Below, one piece after another: positions 54,901 to 63,460 of a stretch of 64,000 nucleotides of DNA (its first letter is position 1; the number at the start of each line of letters is the position of its first letter). The notes beneath the pieces were generated by a model. The model made no database searches. It worked only from the letters and a program-made list of their open reading frames with translations, and was not told the DNA's origin. The position numbers and the translations under genes were made by a program. The stretch lies in contig NZ_JAUSYQ010000002.1 in NCBI RefSeq assembly GCF_030816965.1, positions 2,327,001-2,391,000 on the forward strand. Direction: 5' to 3'. The stretch is from Streptomyces canus (GTDB lineage: Bacteria > Actinomycetota > Actinomycetes > Streptomycetales > Streptomycetaceae).

Positions 54901-56601
54901 ATGACGGAGCGCTTCCCCTTGAGCACGCACAAGAGACCTCTCACCCGCCGACGGGTGCTCGGCGCCTCGGCGCTCGGCGTGGCCGCCACCGGTGCCGCCG
55001 TCGCGGGAGGCACCGGCCTCCTCTCCGCCGCCTCCGCGGCGACTTTCGGCTACTCGGACGACGGCAGGAACTACGTCGTCGACACCGGAAGCTCCCTGGT
55101 CTTCAAGGTCTCGAAGACGACCGGCGACCTCACGTCCCTGGTCTACAAGGGCAAGGAGTACCAGGGCTACGGCGGCAGGAACTCGCATGTCGAGTCGGGG
55201 CTCGGGGCCTCCACGGTCACCGTCAGGAAGTCCGGACCGGTCGTCCTGATCAAGGTCGTGCACGGCGCGATCACCCAGTGGTACGCGGCCCGCAGCGGCC
55301 AGAACAACGTCTACCTCTGGACGGACAAGAAGGACGCCTCCTTCACCGCGACCCGCTACATCGTCCGCCTCAAGCCCGGGATGTTCCCGAACACGGGCCC
55401 GGACAGCTGGATCGAGACCTCGGACAAGATCATCGAGGCCGGTGACGTCTGGAAGCGCGCCGACGGCACGACCCACTCCAAGCACTACTCGGGCAAGCGG
55501 ACCATCGACTACGACCACGTCGGCTTCACCACCGGCTCGGTGGGCCTCTGGCTGGTGCGCTCCAACCATGAGAAGGCCTCCGGCGGCCCCTTCTACCGCT
55601 CGCTCCTGCGGCACTCGAACGACAAGGGCGCCGGGCTCTACGAGATCCTGCACTACAACGAGGCGCAGACCGAGGCGGAACGTTTCGGCCTCCAGGGCCC
55701 GTACGTCCTCTCCTTCACCGACGGTGGCGCTCCGTCGTCCGCGCTCTTCCACGACCGGCTCGACACCGGCTGGGTCGATGGTCTCGGCATCACCGGCTGG
55801 GTCGGGGCGGCAGGCCGCGGCAGGGTGGCCGGGGTCGGCCTGAAGGGCATGGACGCCGCATACCCGTACACGGTGGGCTTCGCCAACGCGGACGCACAGT
55901 ACTGGGCGAAGGCCGCGGCCGGCACCGGCGCCTACTCCTGCAAGGGGATGCTGCCCGGGACGTACACGATGACCGTCTACAAGGGCGAACTCGCCGTCCA
56001 CACCGGGTCGGTGAAGGTCACGGCGGGCGCTGTGACCTCCCTGCACAGCCTCACGATCACCGGCGACCCGTCCACCGCCAAGGCCGTCTGGCGGCTCGGC
56101 GACTGGGACGGTACGCCCGGCGAGTTCAAGAACGCCAAGCTGATGACGTACGCCCACCCCTCCGACGGCCGCGCGGCCAAGTGGACCGGCAACGTCACGA
56201 TCGGCGCCGGAGGCGAGGCGGCGTCCTTCCCGGCGTACATGTGGAAGGACGTCAACAACGGCGTCCTGGTCTACTTCAAGCTGACCAAGGCCCAGGCGGC
56301 CGTCGCGCACACGCTGCGGGTCGGGGTGACCGACGCCTTCGCGGGCGGCCGTCCCCGCGTCAGCGTCAACGACTGGGTTTCGGCCATTCCCACGGCCCCC
56401 ACGCAGCCCGGCACGCGCTCCCTCACCACGGGTTCGTACCGGGGGAACAACCATTCGTTCATCTTCAACGTCCCTAGTAGTGCGTGGAAGACGGACACCA
56501 CGCAGTACAACGTCCTGAAGCTCGACATCGTGAGCGGCTCGGGCGGCAGTGCCTATCTCAGCGCGGGCACGTCGTTCGACTGCGTGGACCTGCTGGCCTG
56601 A
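54901..56601 (+). CDS. Secreted rhamnogalacturonan lyase (PL4)
   Basis: 566 residues, ATG at 54901 (a TTG at 54919 is an alternative). Tat signal (LTRRRVLGASALGVAATGAAVAGG). An N-terminal catalytic beta-sandwich is followed by an fn3-like domain (GMLPGTYTMTVYKGELAVHTGSVKV) and a C-terminal CBM-like domain beginning WRLGDWDGTPGEFKNAKLMTYAHPSD, the PL4 domain-III signature known from fungal RG lyases. It cleaves the rhamnogalacturonan-I backbone by beta-elimination. It ends at a perfect bidirectional terminator. Confidence 0.9.
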   Translation: MTERFPLSTHKRPLTRRRVLGASALGVAATGAAVAGGTGLLSAASAATFGYSDDGRNYVVDTGSSLVFKVSKTTGDLTSLVYKGKEYQGYGGRNSHVESGLGASTVTVRKSGPVVLIKVVHGAITQWYAARSGQNNVYLWTDKKDASFTATRYIVRLKPGMFPNTGPDSWIETSDKIIEAGDVWKRADGTTHSKHYSGKRTIDYDHVGFTTGSVGLWLVRSNHEKASGGPFYRSLLRHSNDKGAGLYEILHYNEAQTEAERFGLQGPYVLSFTDGGAPSSALFHDRLDTGWVDGLGITGWVGAAGRGRVAGVGLKGMDAAYPYTVGFANADAQYWAKAAAGTGAYSCKGMLPGTYTMTVYKGELAVHTGSVKVTAGAVTSLHSLTITGDPSTAKAVWRLGDWDGTPGEFKNAKLMTYAHPSDGRAAKWTGNVTIGAGGEAASFPAYMWKDVNNGVLVYFKLTKAQAAVAHTLRVGVTDAFAGGRPRVSVNDWVSAIPTAPTQPGTRSLTTGSYRGNNHSFIFNVPSSAWKTDTTQYNVLKLDIVSGSGGSAYLSAGTSFDCVDLLA

Positions 56602-56652
56602 GCCCCCCTCGGCCAGCAGTTGCCGGCTGGAGCCCCCCTCGGGCCGGCACGA

Positions 56653-56688
56653 GGAACGCCCCGCCTGTGACGACAGGCGGGGCGTTCC
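56653..56688. terminator. Bidirectional terminator between convergent lyase genes
   Basis: GGAACGCCCCGCCTGT and ACAGGCGGGGCGTTCC form a perfect 16-bp stem with loop GACG, between the PL4 stop and the PL9 stop (minus strand). Serves both genes. Confidence 0.9.
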
Positions 56689-56700
56689 GTCGTTCCCCGC

Positions 56701-57855
56701 TCAGTTCATCGTGGTGCCGATGACGGTGGAGCCGGTGGTCAGGAAGGCCGTCGAGGGCAGCGAACCGCCCGGTCCGCGGGTGCCGTACGCCGTGGTGGCA
56801 TCCGTCGACCTGAACGCCGGGGTCGGCACCCCGCTGTCCCAGTTGTTCGCCGCGGACACCGTGGACGAACTCCGCTTCGACGACCCGCCCTTGTTGCTCA
56901 CCGCCAGATTCCGCGCCAACCGGGCCTTGCCCGTGGCGAAGTAGAACCCGGCCTCGGCGTTGGAGTACGCGGTGTTGCGGTTCAGCACGATCGCCCCGGT
57001 GTTGGAGTTCTCGGTGAACCCGTTCAGCGTGTTGCCCCAGGCCGCGTTGTTGTTGACGAGGTGCGCCACCTTGACGCCCCCGCCGCCCAGCTTGAACCCG
57101 TTGCCGTTGCCCTCGAAGGCGCCGTCCCGCCACCGGTTTTTGCCGTTCCCGAAGGCCCAGCTGTGCTCGACGGTGACCGGGGAGGAGAACTGCCACAGGT
57201 CGAGCCCGTCGTCGGAGTTGTTGTAGAGCCGCGCCCCGGTGATCCGGTTGCCGGTGCCGGACCCGAACTTCACGGCGATCCCGTCGGCGTTCTGCCCGTG
57301 CCCGGCCGGGTCGTAGTTGCCGTAACTGTCCAGGTTCTGCACGAGGTTGTCGCTGGTCCCGTCTCCGCGCAGGGTGAACCCGGAGTCCCCGTTGTTCGCG
57401 GTGACGAGGTTCTTGAAGACACCGCCGACGGAGGAGGTGACCACGAAGCCCTGGGCCGGGGAGTTCTGGAAGGTGAGGTTCTGGACGGTCCAGTAGTCGC
57501 CGTAGATCCCGGCCAGCCAGGACCCGGCGGGCAGTCTGGACCCGTCGATCTTCACCTTCTCGCTGCCGTACGCCCGCAAGGTGATCCGTGCCGAACTGGT
57601 GCCGTCGGCCGTGGACTTGAGGGTGGCCGACGGAGTGTATGTACCGGCGCGGACCTGAATGACCGTGCCCGCGGTGGCGTTCTTCACAGCCGCCTCCAGC
57701 TGAGCCGTGCCGGACACGGTGACCGTCGTCGACGCGGCCTCCGCCCCGCCGCCCGACAGGCCGAGATGGACGCCGCCCGCGCACGCGGCGACGGCGACCG
57801 CCGCGGCGATGGAGAGCGTGCGGGTCCGGCGGTGGCGTCCGGTGCTGTGACGCAC
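56701..57855 (-). CDS. Secreted pectate lyase, PL9-type parallel beta-helix (copy 1)
   Basis: 384 residues, GTG at 57855 with GGAAAGGA. Signal peptide (RTLSIAAAVAVAACAGG). Right-handed beta-helix with PL9 motifs: the ADGIAVKFGSGTGN segment with the catalytic-position Lys, and DDGLDLWQF (Ca-binding Asp pair). Closely similar to the copy at 61152-62264 through the whole length, so these are paralogues. It releases unsaturated oligogalacturonides. Promoter region shared with the divergent GH43 gene. Confidence 0.88.
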   Translation of the reverse strand: MRHSTGRHRRTRTLSIAAAVAVAACAGGVHLGLSGGGAEAASTTVTVSGTAQLEAAVKNATAGTVIQVRAGTYTPSATLKSTADGTSSARITLRAYGSEKVKIDGSRLPAGSWLAGIYGDYWTVQNLTFQNSPAQGFVVTSSVGGVFKNLVTANNGDSGFTLRGDGTSDNLVQNLDSYGNYDPAGHGQNADGIAVKFGSGTGNRITGARLYNNSDDGLDLWQFSSPVTVEHSWAFGNGKNRWRDGAFEGNGNGFKLGGGGVKVAHLVNNNAAWGNTLNGFTENSNTGAIVLNRNTAYSNAEAGFYFATGKARLARNLAVSNKGGSSKRSSSTVSAANNWDSGVPTPAFRSTDATTAYGTRGPGGSLPSTAFLTTGSTVIGTTMN

Positions 57856-57929
57856 GGAGGCGTTCCTTTCCTGGGGAATGGGGACGCCCTGAAGTCGCCG
57901 CCGTCGCCGACGAGGTTGCCGCGCCTCGA

Positions 57930-57950
57930 CGAAAACAATCGAAACTTTCG
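57930..57950. promoter_or_regulatory. CGAAA/TTTCG palindrome between PL9 and GH43
   Basis: CGAAACTTTCG at 57940-57950 is an 11-bp palindrome, with another CGAAAA at 57930. Repeated CGAAA boxes are known in front of polysaccharidase (xylanase) genes of Streptomyces, so it is a candidate operator for one or both divergent genes. Confidence 0.55.
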
Positions 57951-58063
57951 CTGCTTCTCCTCGCGCACTCATCGATTGACGTGCTGTTTCCCACTCGTAA
58001 CACTCCGAAGGCGCGCACAGCCCTCAACAGAAACCCCCACACCCCCACACTCACAGGAGCGAC

Positions 58064-60262
58064 ATGCGCCCCCGTATCCTCCTCGTCGCCTGTCTCTCGC
58101 TACTGCTGGCCCTTCTCACCGCACCGCCCGGTTCCGCCCACTCAGGAGCACCGCCCGTGAACCACCCCAAGTACGCCGGCTATCTCTTCGCCTACTTCAC
58201 CGGCGAGGGCACCGCCGACGGCGAGCAGATCCGCTACGCCCTCAGCCGGGGCAACGACCCCCTGCACTGGCGCGAGCTGAACCAGGGCAAGCCGGTGCTG
58301 ACGTCGACGACCGGTGAGAAGGGTCTGCGCGACCCCTTCGTGATCCGCTCCCCCAAGGGCGACAAGTTCTTTCTGATCGCGACCGACCTGCGTATGTACA
58401 AGAACAGCAGCGGCAGTTGGGACGACGTCCAGCGGCACGGCAGCAAGTCGATCATGATCTGGGAGTCCACCGACCTGGTCCACTGGACCGACCAGCGCCT
58501 GGTGAAGGTCGCCCCGGACAACGCGGGCAACACCTGGGCGCCGGAGGCCTACTGGGACGCCGGCCTCGGCGAGTACGTCGTCTTCTGGGCGTCGAAGCTG
58601 TACGCCGACGACGACCCCGGGCACACGGGATCGACGTACAACAAGATGCTGTACGCGACCACGAAGGACTTCCGCAGCTTCAGCGCGCCCAAGGTCTGGG
58701 ACGACCCCGGCTACTCGGTCATCGACTCGACCGTCGTGAAGTACAAGGACACCTACTACCGCTACACCAAGGACGAGCGGGACCCCACCTCCAGCTCGCC
58801 CTGCGCCAAGTTCATCACCGGCGAGAAGTCGACGAGTCTGACCTCGACGAAGTACGACCTGGTCGCGGACTGCATCGGCAGCGGTGCGATGGACCGGGGC
58901 GAGGGGCCGACGGTGTTCAAGTCGAACACCGAGAAGAAGTGGTACCTGTTCATCGACGAGTACGGCGGTCGCGGGTACGTCCCCTTCGAGACCACCGACC
59001 TCGACTCGGGCAAGTGGACCGCGTCCACGAACTACCAGCTGCCCGCGAGTCCCCGGCACGGCACGGTGCTTCCGGTGACGCAGAAGGAGTACGACCGGCT
59101 GCTGGCCGCGTATCCGTCGACGTCCGCCTCTGTGGTGGACGCGACGGCCAAGGGTCAGAAGGGGTACGCGATCGTCACGGAGGCCGCGTCGAAGGTCGTG
59201 CTCCCGGTGCAGACCGACACCGACCTCACGCACCTCGCTCCGAAGATCGCCGTGGGTGAGGGCGCGAGCATCGCCCCCAGGTCCGGTACCCGGCGTGACT
59301 TCCGCAGGCCACAGTCGTACACCGTGACAGCCGCCGACGGCAGCAGCCGCAGCTGGACGGTCGAGGCGGTGCGGACCGGAAGCCCCGTCCTCCCCGGCCT
59401 CAACGCCGACCCCGACGTGCACTATCTGAACGGCGAGTACTGGATCTACCCGACCACCGACGGCTTCAACGGCTGGAGCGGGACACGGTTCAAGGCGTAC
59501 TCGTCGAAGGACCTGGTCCACTGGAAGGACCACGGGGTCATCCTCGACCTCGGCGCGGACGTGTCGTGGGCCGACAAGTACGCGTGGGCCCCGGCCATCG
59601 CGGAGAAGAACGGCAAGTACTACTTCTACTTCTGCGCCGAGCAGCAGATCGGCGTGGCGGTGGCGGACTCCCCCGCCGGTCCCTTCAAGGACGCGCTGGG
59701 CAAGCCGCTGGTGGCGAAGGGCGGCTCGCTGCAGGGCCAGATGATCGACCCGGCCGTCTTCACGGACGACGACGGGACGTCGTACCTCTACTGGGGCAAC
59801 GGACACGGCTATGTCGTCCCGCTGAACGACGACATGACGTCCTACGACGCCGCCGCGGTGAAGGACATCACGCCGGACAACTTCCGCGAGGGTTCCTTCG
59901 TGATCAAGCGGAAGGGCACGTACTACTTCATGTGGTCCGAGGACGACACCCGCAGCGAGAACTACCACGTCGCCTATGCGACGGGACCGTCCCCGCTCGG
60001 CCCGTGGACCAAGAAGGGGACGATCCTGTCCAAGCGTCCCGAGTACGGCATCCACGCCACCGGCCACCACTCCGTGGTGAACGTCCCCGGCACCGACGAC
60101 TGGTACATCGTCTATCACCGGTTCGCCCTGAACGGGCCGGGGAAGCCCGGCGGCGACGGTATGCACCGCGAAACGACCATCGACCGACTGGAGTTCGCGG
60201 CAGACGGCACGATCAAGCCCGTGGTGCCGACCCTCGAGGGGATCCGGCCGGTGAGGAACTAG
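58064..60262 (+). CDS. Secreted protein with two GH43-like five-bladed propellers
   Basis: 732 residues. Signal peptide to about 28. The first propeller (about 40-330): GLRDPFVIRSPKGDKFFLIATDLRM, NTWAPEAYWDAGLGEYVVFWAS and YRYTKDE. A linker and Ig-like stretch with TYTVTAADGSSRSWTVEA follow. The second propeller (about 440-725): GLNADPDVHYLNGEYWIYPTTDGF (catalytic-base Asp), MIDPAVFTDDDGTSYLYWGNG (pKa Asp) and FREGSFVIKRKGTYYFMWS (acid Glu). The second has a full triad. The predicted action is alpha-L-arabinofuranosidase, arabinanase or beta-xylosidase type. Its TAG overlaps the next gene's TAG in a CTAG. Confidence 0.88.
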   Translation: MRPRILLVACLSLLLALLTAPPGSAHSGAPPVNHPKYAGYLFAYFTGEGTADGEQIRYALSRGNDPLHWRELNQGKPVLTSTTGEKGLRDPFVIRSPKGDKFFLIATDLRMYKNSSGSWDDVQRHGSKSIMIWESTDLVHWTDQRLVKVAPDNAGNTWAPEAYWDAGLGEYVVFWASKLYADDDPGHTGSTYNKMLYATTKDFRSFSAPKVWDDPGYSVIDSTVVKYKDTYYRYTKDERDPTSSSPCAKFITGEKSTSLTSTKYDLVADCIGSGAMDRGEGPTVFKSNTEKKWYLFIDEYGGRGYVPFETTDLDSGKWTASTNYQLPASPRHGTVLPVTQKEYDRLLAAYPSTSASVVDATAKGQKGYAIVTEAASKVVLPVQTDTDLTHLAPKIAVGEGASIAPRSGTRRDFRRPQSYTVTAADGSSRSWTVEAVRTGSPVLPGLNADPDVHYLNGEYWIYPTTDGFNGWSGTRFKAYSSKDLVHWKDHGVILDLGADVSWADKYAWAPAIAEKNGKYYFYFCAEQQIGVAVADSPAGPFKDALGKPLVAKGGSLQGQMIDPAVFTDDDGTSYLYWGNGHGYVVPLNDDMTSYDAAAVKDITPDNFREGSFVIKRKGTYYFMWSEDDTRSENYHVAYATGPSPLGPWTKKGTILSKRPEYGIHATGHHSVVNVPGTDDWYIVYHRFALNGPGKPGGDGMHRETTIDRLEFAADGTIKPVVPTLEGIRPVRN

Positions 60263-61056
60263 CTCACGAAGTACGTCGGGTTCGGGAGCTTGTACGTCTT
60301 GTCGGCGTAGCCGCCCTCGAGGTCGGAGTACTGGTCGCCGAAGTTGGCGATGATCTCGTACCCGAGGTCGTTCTCGATGTGCGCGCGGGTGCCGGACTTG
60401 TACTGCACGGTGGTGCAGGTCCAGGTGCCCGGCGTGGCGCAGGCGCTCAGGTAGGACGGCGGGTTCGCCTTGTCCTTGAGGAACACGTGGTCGGCGTCGA
60501 GGTTCACATCGGCGCCGATCTTCTTCAGGTTCTCGACCGCGGCCGAGCGCTGCGCCTCGCTGAGGCCCGAGTTGTAGAAGACCTCGACGCCCTTCTTCTC
60601 GGCGTACTGCACGAGCTCGGGGCTGCCGAAGACGGCCGGGCGGTCGGCCCGGTTCACGTAGTCGGCCCACGTGGTCGCGTTGTAGGTGTAGTTGTAGCGC
60701 TTCTCGTAGTCGAGGCTGAGCAGCAGCGTGTCGTCGATGTCGAAGACGACGGCGGGCTTCTCACCCTTGTGGTGCGCCTTGCGGGCGGCCTGGTCGATGT
60801 ACTTCCGGGCCGCCTTGTCGAGGGACGCGAGGTCCTTGGCGTACGGGCTGGTGGGGGACGCCTGGTAGACACCGTTCGCGTCGGGCGCGGTGCCGTAGTA
60901 GGTGTCGATGTCCTTGACCAGGAGCCCGATGTTGTAGGGCTCGTGCGTGGAGTTCGCCGTGGACTGGCCGGCGGTGGCCGCGCCGGCGCCGTAGAGGGCG
61001 CCGGCGGCGACGGCACACGCCGCGGTGACGGCTGCGATACGCAATGGCTTATGCAT
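60259..61056 (-). CDS. Secreted HAD-family acid phosphatase (class B-like)
   Basis: 265 residues. Signal peptide (MHKPLRIAAVTAACAVAAGALYGAGAATAG). HAD motif I VVFDIDDTLLLSLDYEK, motif II VEVFYNSGLSE, and ANPPSYLSAC, NFGDQYSDLEGG in the C-terminal half, as in class IIIB/acid phosphatases. It releases phosphate outside the cell. It converges on GH43 with overlapping stop codons. Location near pectinases may be coincidence. Confidence 0.88.
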   Translation of the reverse strand: MHKPLRIAAVTAACAVAAGALYGAGAATAGQSTANSTHEPYNIGLLVKDIDTYYGTAPDANGVYQASPTSPYAKDLASLDKAARKYIDQAARKAHHKGEKPAVVFDIDDTLLLSLDYEKRYNYTYNATTWADYVNRADRPAVFGSPELVQYAEKKGVEVFYNSGLSEAQRSAAVENLKKIGADVNLDADHVFLKDKANPPSYLSACATPGTWTCTTVQYKSGTRAHIENDLGYEIIANFGDQYSDLEGGYADKTYKLPNPTYFVS

Positions 61057-61151
61057 GACAGACGTTCTACGCGCGTCACCATGTCGGGCGCGAGACCCGC
61101 CCGGTAAAAAACGGGTCAAGCGCCCTGAGCCGGGGGCTTTCTGCGGTGGTG

Positions 61152-62264
61152 TCAGTCCATGGTCGCGCCGATGGTGGTGCTGCCCGTCGTCAGGAAGGTG
61201 GTGGCGGGCAGGGTGCCGCTGGAGCTGCGGGCGTTGTACGTCGTCGAGGCGTCCGTCGACCTGAAGGCGGGGGTGCTGATCCCGCTGTCCCAGTTGTTGC
61301 CGGACGAGGTGACCTTGGAGCCCTTGTTGACCGAGCCGCCGCCGTTGCTCACCGCGAGGTTCTTGCCGAGCTTGGCGGAGCTGGTGGCGAAGTAGTAGCC
61401 CCACTTGCTGTTGGCGTAGGCGGTGGTGCGGTTGATGACGATGGCTCCGGTGTTGGAGTTCTCGGTGAAGCCGTTGCCGGCGTTGCCCCAGGCGGCGGAG
61501 TTGTTGATGACGTGCGCGACGACCTCGCCGTCGCCGCCCAGCTTGTAGCCGTTGCCGTCGCCCGCGAAGGCGGAGTCGGACCAGCGGTTGACGCCGTTGC
61601 CCATGGACCAGGTGTGCTCGATGGTGACGGGCGAGGAGAAGGACCAGAAGTCGATCCCGTCGTCCGCGTTGTTGTAGAGGCGGGCGCCGGTGATGAGGTT
61701 GCCGGTGCCGGAGCCGAACTTCACGGCGATGCCGTCGGCGTTCTCGCCGTGGTTCGCGGCATCGTAGTTGCCGTAGGAGTCGATGTTCTTGACGGTGTTG
61801 TTCACGGTCCCGTCGCCGGTGAGCGTGAAGCCCGAGTCGCCGCCGTTGATGGTCTTGATGTTGTTCCAGACCGTCCCGGTGCAGGACTGGCAGACGACCG
61901 CGCTGTCCGGGGAGTTCTGGAAGGTGATGTTGGAGACGTTCCAGTAGTCGGCGGTCAGCTTGAAGATCCAGTCGCCGTCGGGCAGCGACGAGCCGTCGAT
62001 CTTCACGGTCTCCGAGCCGTACGCGGTGAGCGTGACCGGCGCGGAGGAGCTGCCGTTGGCCGTGGACTGGAGGGTGGCCGTCGGGTAGTAGGTGCCGCCT
62101 CGGACCTGGATGACGGTGCCGGCGGTGGCGTTCTTGATGGCGTTGGACAGGTCGGTCGAGTTGCTGACGACGACCGTCGCGGCCTGGGCCTGAGTGGGGA
62201 GAACGGCGAGGCCGGAGCCGAGGGCGAGGGCGGCCGTGGCAATGAGAGCGGTACGACGAGACAT
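61152..62264 (-). CDS. Secreted pectate lyase, PL9-type (copy 2)
   Basis: 370 residues, ATG at 62264 with GAAGGGA. Signal peptide (MSRRTALIATAALALGSGLAVLPTQAQA). Same fold and motifs as copy 1 (ADGIAVKFGSGTGNLITGARLYNNADDGIDFW, GNGYKLGGDGEVVAHVINNSAAWGN). A Cys pair (CQSC) unique to this copy may form a disulfide. Part of a minus-strand set with the hydrolase and pectinesterase upstream. Confidence 0.9.
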   Translation of the reverse strand: MSRRTALIATAALALGSGLAVLPTQAQAATVVVSNSTDLSNAIKNATAGTVIQVRGGTYYPTATLQSTANGSSSAPVTLTAYGSETVKIDGSSLPDGDWIFKLTADYWNVSNITFQNSPDSAVVCQSCTGTVWNNIKTINGGDSGFTLTGDGTVNNTVKNIDSYGNYDAANHGENADGIAVKFGSGTGNLITGARLYNNADDGIDFWSFSSPVTIEHTWSMGNGVNRWSDSAFAGDGNGYKLGGDGEVVAHVINNSAAWGNAGNGFTENSNTGAIVINRTTAYANSKWGYYFATSSAKLGKNLAVSNGGGSVNKGSKVTSSGNNWDSGISTPAFRSTDASTTYNARSSSGTLPATTFLTTGSTTIGATMD

Positions 62265-62302
62265 GGAGTGCGGGTCCCTTCTCGTGCGGGTGGGGGGATG
62301 GT

Positions 62303-63460
62303 TCACAGGACGGCGTCGAGCCAGGTGAAGACCTCGTCCTGCATGCGGTCGACGAAGACATGGCCGAGGTCGGGCCAGGTCTTCAGATGCAACCGCTCCT
62401 CGGCGTGGCGGGAGTGCCAGACGGCGCGCAGCTTGTCGTACGCGACCTGTACGCCGTCGGCGGGGAACAGCGGGTCGAGCCCGCCGTTGAAGAAGAGCAT
62501 CGGCCTGGGGGCGGCGATGCTTGCCACGTCGGGGAAGTCGAGGAACCGGGGCAGCCCCGGGTGGAGCATGTAGTAACTGGACTGCCCGCGCAGCGTGTTG
62601 TTGCCGGGCACCATCATTTCCTTGAGGCCGGTCATCCAGCAGACGGCTGCCGTGGCCTTGACGACGTCGGTCAGCGCGGCGGTCTGCCAGGCGCGGTAGG
62701 CGCCCATGGAGAATCCGACGGCCGCGATCCTTGCGGCATCCACCCGGTCGAGACCGGCGAGGAACCCGGCGGCGCGGGCGTCCTCGCGGGCCATGAGACC
62801 TGCGAGGGAGGAGCCGAGGTTGTAGAAGTTGCTTGCCAGAGCCTGCTGTTGGTCGTAGGTGACGGGCCCGCGGTCGCCCCAGCCGAGGGCGTCCGCGCAC
62901 AGCACGACATAGCCGCGCCGGGCCAGCTCGTCACCGACGAACCGGCCGCTGAAGTACTTGTCCGTCCAGGTCTGCGCGGAGGCGAGCCGGGTGTCGTCGT
63001 ACCAGGGCCGGACCAGTTTCTCCTTACCGATGTCGAACTTCGCCCCGTGATCGTGGAGAAGCAGCACGGCGGGGAACGGCCCGGGGCCGTCCGGGGTGAG
63101 CAGGGCGGCGCGGACGCGTTCGTGACGGGTGAGGGAGAGGGTGACCAACTCCCTGGTGTAGCCGTTTCCTTGAGAGCGACTGGCGAATTCGGGTGCGTAC
63201 GACGTCCCGTCCTCGCGGTCGACGAGGAGGTGCTCCTCGACCGTGGCACGAGCGGTCCGTCGCCAGGTGCGAAAGTCACGGACCGGCGACGTCCCCCAGG
63301 CCAGCGGGAAGTCCAGCTCGGCCTTGAGCGCCGGGTGGAAGTCGGGCAGCGGGCCGTCCACGACCCCGGCTTCCGCGGGGCTCACCGCTCCCCCGGCCAG
63401 CATGGCCGCTCCGGCGCCCACCACGAACGCCCGTCGGCCCACCGGGTCACCGGCGCTCAT
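62303..63460 (-). CDS. Secreted alpha/beta hydrolase (dienelactone-hydrolase/acetyl-esterase-like)
   Basis: 385 residues. Tat signal (VGRRAFVVGAGAAMLAGGAVSPAEAG). Nucleophile elbow VGFSMGAYRAW (Ser), Asp in LFFNGGLDPLFPADG, His in LGHVFVDRMQDE: a complete triad. It has an N-terminal extension with HDHGAKFDIGKEKL. Position between pectate lyase and pectinesterase suggests deacetylation or deacylation of pectin or its fragments. Overlaps the pectinesterase 3' end by 14 bases. Confidence 0.85.
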   Translation of the reverse strand: MSAGDPVGRRAFVVGAGAAMLAGGAVSPAEAGVVDGPLPDFHPALKAELDFPLAWGTSPVRDFRTWRRTARATVEEHLLVDREDGTSYAPEFASRSQGNGYTRELVTLSLTRHERVRAALLTPDGPGPFPAVLLLHDHGAKFDIGKEKLVRPWYDDTRLASAQTWTDKYFSGRFVGDELARRGYVVLCADALGWGDRGPVTYDQQQALASNFYNLGSSLAGLMAREDARAAGFLAGLDRVDAARIAAVGFSMGAYRAWQTAALTDVVKATAAVCWMTGLKEMMVPGNNTLRGQSSYYMLHPGLPRFLDFPDVASIAAPRPMLFFNGGLDPLFPADGVQVAYDKLRAVWHSRHAEERLHLKTWPDLGHVFVDRMQDEVFTWLDAVL

